NCBI GenBank assembly: GCA_013399695.1
Contig: VXAU01004947.1
Coordinates: 682,990 to 746,989 of the forward strand
DNA length: 64,000 nt
Direction: 5' to 3'
From: Formicarius rufipectus
Lineage: Eukaryota > Chordata > Aves > Passeriformes > Formicariidae
Shown one piece after another: positions 61,676 to 64,000 of this stretch; position 1 is the stretch's first letter; each line of letters begins with the position of its first letter. The notes under the pieces are model-generated. The model saw only the letters and a list, made by a program, of their open reading frames with translations, made no database searches and was not told the origin of the DNA. A program made the position numbers and the translations under genes.

Positions 61676-62239
61676 NNNNNNNNNNNNNNNNNNNNNNNNN
61701 NNNNNNNNNNNNNNNNNNNNNNNNNNNNNNNNNNNNNNNNNNNNNNNNNNNNNNNNNNNNNNNNNNNNNNNNNNNNNNNNNNNNNNNNNNNNNNNNNNNN
61801 NNNNNNNNNNNNNNNNNNNNNNNNNNNNNNNNNNNNNNNNNNNNNNNNNNNNNNNNNNNNNNNNNNNNNNNNNNNNNNNNNNNNNNNNNNNNNNNNNNNN
61901 NNNNNNNNNNNNNNNNNNNNNNNNNNNNNNNNNNNNNNNNNNNNNNNNNNNNNNNNNNNNNNNNNNNNNNNNNNNNNNNNNNNNNNNNNNNNNNNNNNNN
62001 NNNNNNNNNNNNNNNNNNNNNNNNNNNNNNNNNNNNNNNNNNNNNNNNNNNNNNNNNNNNNNNNNNNNNNNNNNNNNNNNNNNNNNNNNNNNNNNNNNNN
62101 NNNNNNNNNNNNNNNNNNNNNNNNNNNNNNNNNNNNNNNNNNNNNNNNNNNNNNNNNNNNNNNNNNNNNNNNNNNNNNNNNNNNNNNNNNNNNNNNNNNN
62201 NNNNNNNNNNNNNNNNNNNNNNNNNNNNNNNNNNNNNNN
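61676..62239. other. Assembly gap (564 N)
   Basis: Unknown bases in the middle of the CpG island, typical of GC-rich dropout. ZNF292 exon 1, the start codon and the first intron donor are expected here, since neither flank encodes the expected N-terminus on the minus strand. Frames reported across the gap are artefacts. Confidence 0.95.
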
Positions 62240-62240
62240 G

Positions 62241-62357
62241 GGGGCGGGGCCTCCCGGCGTCACGTGACGCGTCGGCGCGCGCGGCCACGTGACGGGGCCT
62301 GTTGGCCCCACCCACCGCCCCCAGCCCCGCCCGTCCGGCGACGGTTTTGGCGGCAAA
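62241..62357 (-). promoter_or_regulatory. ZNF292: ZNF292 proximal promoter motifs
   Basis: Visible sites are a GC box GGGGCGGGGC (62241-62250), a perfect 10-bp palindrome GTCACGTGAC (62259-62268), a second CACGTG E-box (62286-62291), Sp1-like CCGCCC/CCCCGCCC repeats (about 62316-62335) and TTTTGGCGGCAAA (62345-62357), which fits an E2F site. The palindromes are the preferred binding form of USF/MITF/TFE-type bHLH-Zip factors. Occupancy is inferred from motif only. Confidence 0.6.
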
Positions 62358-62480
62358 GCGCGCGCGGTGTTTGGTGGGAACGAGTGGCCCGCGCCGTCAC
62401 CGAGCCCCGCACGCGGAGTCACCGTCTCGGGCAGCCCGGGAAACACCTCCGAGGTCATCGAGGCGGGCCTGTGACTGAGC

Positions 62481-63003
62481 AGCAGCAGGTCATCCTGACT
62501 GTGCCGCATCCAGGCCTACCTTTAGCGCCTCCAAGGGTGGTAGCTGTGAGGGATGTTCACACCAGTAAAATTTGGAAGGGACACAGTCTTCGAAGTGAGA
62601 CTAAACGTTTTTATTTTTCTAATCAATTCAGCGAAATTGGGTGTATCTCTCTGGCCCAAGAGGTAGACACCCAACAATAAAAAAACAGAACTCTCTCTAG
62701 GCCGGGGTGGGAGGTCCCTACTTCCATTCCTATTGGCTAGTACTCATTATCATCATGGCTAGGCTTCATGAATGAAGGTTTGGGAAGGGCTTTACCCACA
62801 CTTGCTGCAAGCATGCTGAGGGCTAAAAAGGCTGATGTGAGGTAGGCAAGTCCATTTGCAAAAGGCACAGTGGAAAGTCTCCAGAGGTGGTATTGGTGAG
62901 TGACTAGTACTAGGAAACCTACAATCTGGCCCAATCCACCTATGTGCCTGAGACCCCTCACTCCCTTCCAAAGGTGTGAAAAACAACTTGGAACTTCCCT
63001 TTT
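62481..63003. other. Upstream flank with unexplained hydrophobic ORF
   Basis: Sequence directly upstream of the ZNF292 promoter. It contains a 74-residue minus-strand frame at 62737-62961 with hydrophobic stretches and a tail ending HDDNEY, then AATAAA 122 bases later at 62610-62615. I do not recognise the product; see findings. No other gene is seen. Confidence 0.4.
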
Positions 63004-63216
63004 TTAAGTCCAACCTTTAGAACTTAAACTGCCCCCTTCTATGCAAGTCCTTTGGCTTCAGCAAAGCTACAATTTACTTCTAACAGTGACTCCACCACCT
63101 CCATGGGCAGCTCATTCTCATGTCTAACCACCCCTTCTGTGAAGAAGTGTCCAACTTAAACCTCCTGTGGCCCATTTTGAGGCTATGTCCTCTTGTCCTA
63201 CCTCTGGGTGACAGTG
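63004..63216 (-). mobile_element. CR1 fragment, minus orientation
   Basis: Contains AAGTCCAACC, GTGACTCCACCACCTCCATG, GGGCAGCTCATTCTCATGTC and GAGGCTATGTCCTCTTGTCC, the usual ordered blocks of reversed CR1 3' sequence. The terminal repeats are missing or diverged. Confidence 0.85.
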
Positions 63217-63310
63217 TATGCATGGTCTGGTGGCACCAGATTCCTTCCCCATTGTGGCTGCTGTTGCTTGGAATGAGGCTGCCACTCTTGCCAGGGGCCT
63301 GAGTGGGTTT

Positions 63311-63440
63311 TCACAGAATCATGGTATCAATTAGGTTAGAAGTGACCTCTGAGGTCATTGAGTCCAACCTGTGACTGAACACCACCATGTCAACTAGGCC
63401 ATGGCACTGAGTATCACATCCAGTCTTTCCTTGCCATGTG
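63311..63440 (-). mobile_element. CR1 fragment, minus orientation
   Basis: Starts TCACAGAATCATGGTATCAA, then GTGACCTCTGAGGTCATTGA, GTCCAACCTGTGACTGAACA and CCATGGCACTGAGTATCACA. It is a second, separate insertion close to the previous one, with its own CR1 terminal repeat. Confidence 0.9.
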
Positions 63441-63730
63441 ACACCAACCACTGCTGAGCCACCCATGGCTGACACCACTGAAATTTCATGGCATGTTCTT
63501 CCCTCACCTTTCTTCCTCTGCAGGAAGTAATGGGGTGTGTTAGCCTCAAGGATGCCACTGAGTTGTCTTCTTCACACCTGGGACGTCCTGTGTTTATCAT
63601 AATTGGAAGTGGGAAGTGTGACTTTGCTCTTCAAATGATGCACTTGAGACATTGAAGTTCTGGATGGCTTTGTTGTCTGCACAATCCTGGTGCTGGACCC
63701 TCTCACACACTGGTGATGTCCTCAGAGCAG
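63441..63730. other. Intergenic, nothing recognised
   Basis: Short unique stretch between CR1 pieces. No ORF or motif that I can support. Its right part may belong to the following CR1 but is too diverged to be sure. Confidence 0.5.
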
Positions 63731-63797
63731 TGGAAAGGGTTGGACTTGGTGATCTTGGAGGTCTCTTCCAACCCTGTTGATTCTATGTTTCTATGAA
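63731..63797 (+). mobile_element. CR1 3'-end fragment
   Basis: GGTTGGACTTGGTGATCTTG, GAGGTCTCTTCCAACCCTGT, then GATTCTATGTTTCTATGAAA: the plus-strand 3' terminus of a CR1 element. Confidence 0.88.
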
Positions 63798-64000
63798 AGC
63801 TCTGGTGTTGGACATTGACCTTCCCTGCATCTACTCAAGAAGCTGAGGAGATTCCTTCACCTGTCACAGGTATTGAGATGGGCCTGAGGCATTGATTCTA
63901 ATGAGGAGGAAAACATGGACCTAATGGATGCTGAATTGGCATGGATACATGTTTTGCAGTCTTCTAGGCTGCGTATGTTGACACCAGTTAATGACTTCAT

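Larger units (their letters stand above)
10936..62239 (-). other. ZNF292: ZNF292 gene span (8-exon model)
   Basis: Gene-level entry. Seven coding exons are visible on the minus strand, and the first exon is presumed to lie in the gap at 61676-62239. Exon lengths from 2 to 8 are 155, 79, 136, 203, 137, 142 and 7182 bases, and every junction keeps frame. Together they encode 2677 residues; with about 57 residues expected from exon 1, the total is near 2734, close to the 2723 of the human protein. Introns are: 1, over 26 kb; 2, 499 bp; 3, 1169 bp; 4, 8029 bp; 5, 2707 bp; 6, 1207 bp; 7, 1708 bp. All visible donors begin GT and all acceptors end AG. No frameshift or premature stop is seen, so the gene looks functional. 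Confidence 0.93.
61440..62480 (-). promoter_or_regulatory. ZNF292: CpG island around the ZNF292 5' end
   Basis: Both flanks of the gap are strongly GC- and CpG-rich, in sharp contrast to the AT-rich surroundings: 61440-61675 on the intron 1 side and 62240-62480 on the upstream side. With exon 1 missing from the visible sequence, this is the expected position of the start site. A divergent plus-strand transcript from the same island is possible but not supported by any ORF or exon. Confidence 0.85.

Noticed and set aside
61331..62680. Long ORFs of 300-390 residues near the right end
   Set aside because: They are mostly runs of unknown residues through the 564-N gap, and their visible ends are GC-rich non-coding sequence.
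62240..62700. Divergent protein-coding gene on plus from the ZNF292 CpG island
   Set aside because: No conserved coding sequence or donor site could be supported; the open frame is GC-rich Pro/Arg/Gly sequence. A non-coding divergent transcript cannot be excluded.

Overview
The window reads as a vertebrate, specifically bird, chromosome. Coding density is low and genes are split into exons with GT/AG introns. The interspersed repeats are CR1 retrotransposons, several ending in the CR1-type ATTCTATG/GATTCTGTG tail, and there is a solo retroviral LTR of a type I associate with non-galliform birds. I see no bacterial-style operons, CRISPR arrays or rRNA/tRNA genes. The species cannot be fixed from the sequence.

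Two protein-coding genes can be supported, and they converge. On the plus strand, 4829-5524 is a complete single-exon coding sequence for GJB7 (connexin 25), with an acceptor at 4800/4801. On the minus strand, ZNF292 fills most of the window. Its huge last exon is 12096-19277. I reconstructed six further exons from protein similarity and splice signals: 20986-21127, 22335-22471, 25179-25381, 33411-33546, 34716-34794 and 35294-35448. All junction phases match. Exons 2-8 give 2677 residues. Exon 1, with the start codon, is almost certainly inside the 564-base assembly gap 61676-62239, in a CpG-rich promoter whose upstream part is 62240-62480. The ZNF292-GJB7 tail-to-tail arrangement is the one known from the mammalian 6q14-q15 region.

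Layout: 1-4.7 kb is intergenic with two CR1 fragments and a strong G-quadruplex motif; 4.8-5.5 kb is GJB7; 5.5-10.9 kb is intergenic; about 10.9-12.1 kb is the AT-rich ZNF292 3' UTR; 12.1-35.4 kb holds ZNF292 exons 8 to 2; 35.4-61.7 kb is the very long intron 1 (an 18/22-bp minisatellite, two CR1 copies, a solo LTR with target-site duplication, homopolymers and a 6-base gap); 61.4-62.5 kb is the CpG island and gap; 62.5-64 kb is upstream sequence rich in CR1 pieces with one unexplained hydrophobic ORF.

I found no previously undescribed biological system. The points most worth checking are the gap that hides ZNF292 exon 1, the regular minisatellite and the G-quadruplex candidate in ZNF292 introns, the cleanly bounded solo LTR, and three short unexplained ORFs or exon-like segments. 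Comparisons to human proteins are from memory, not from an alignment program.
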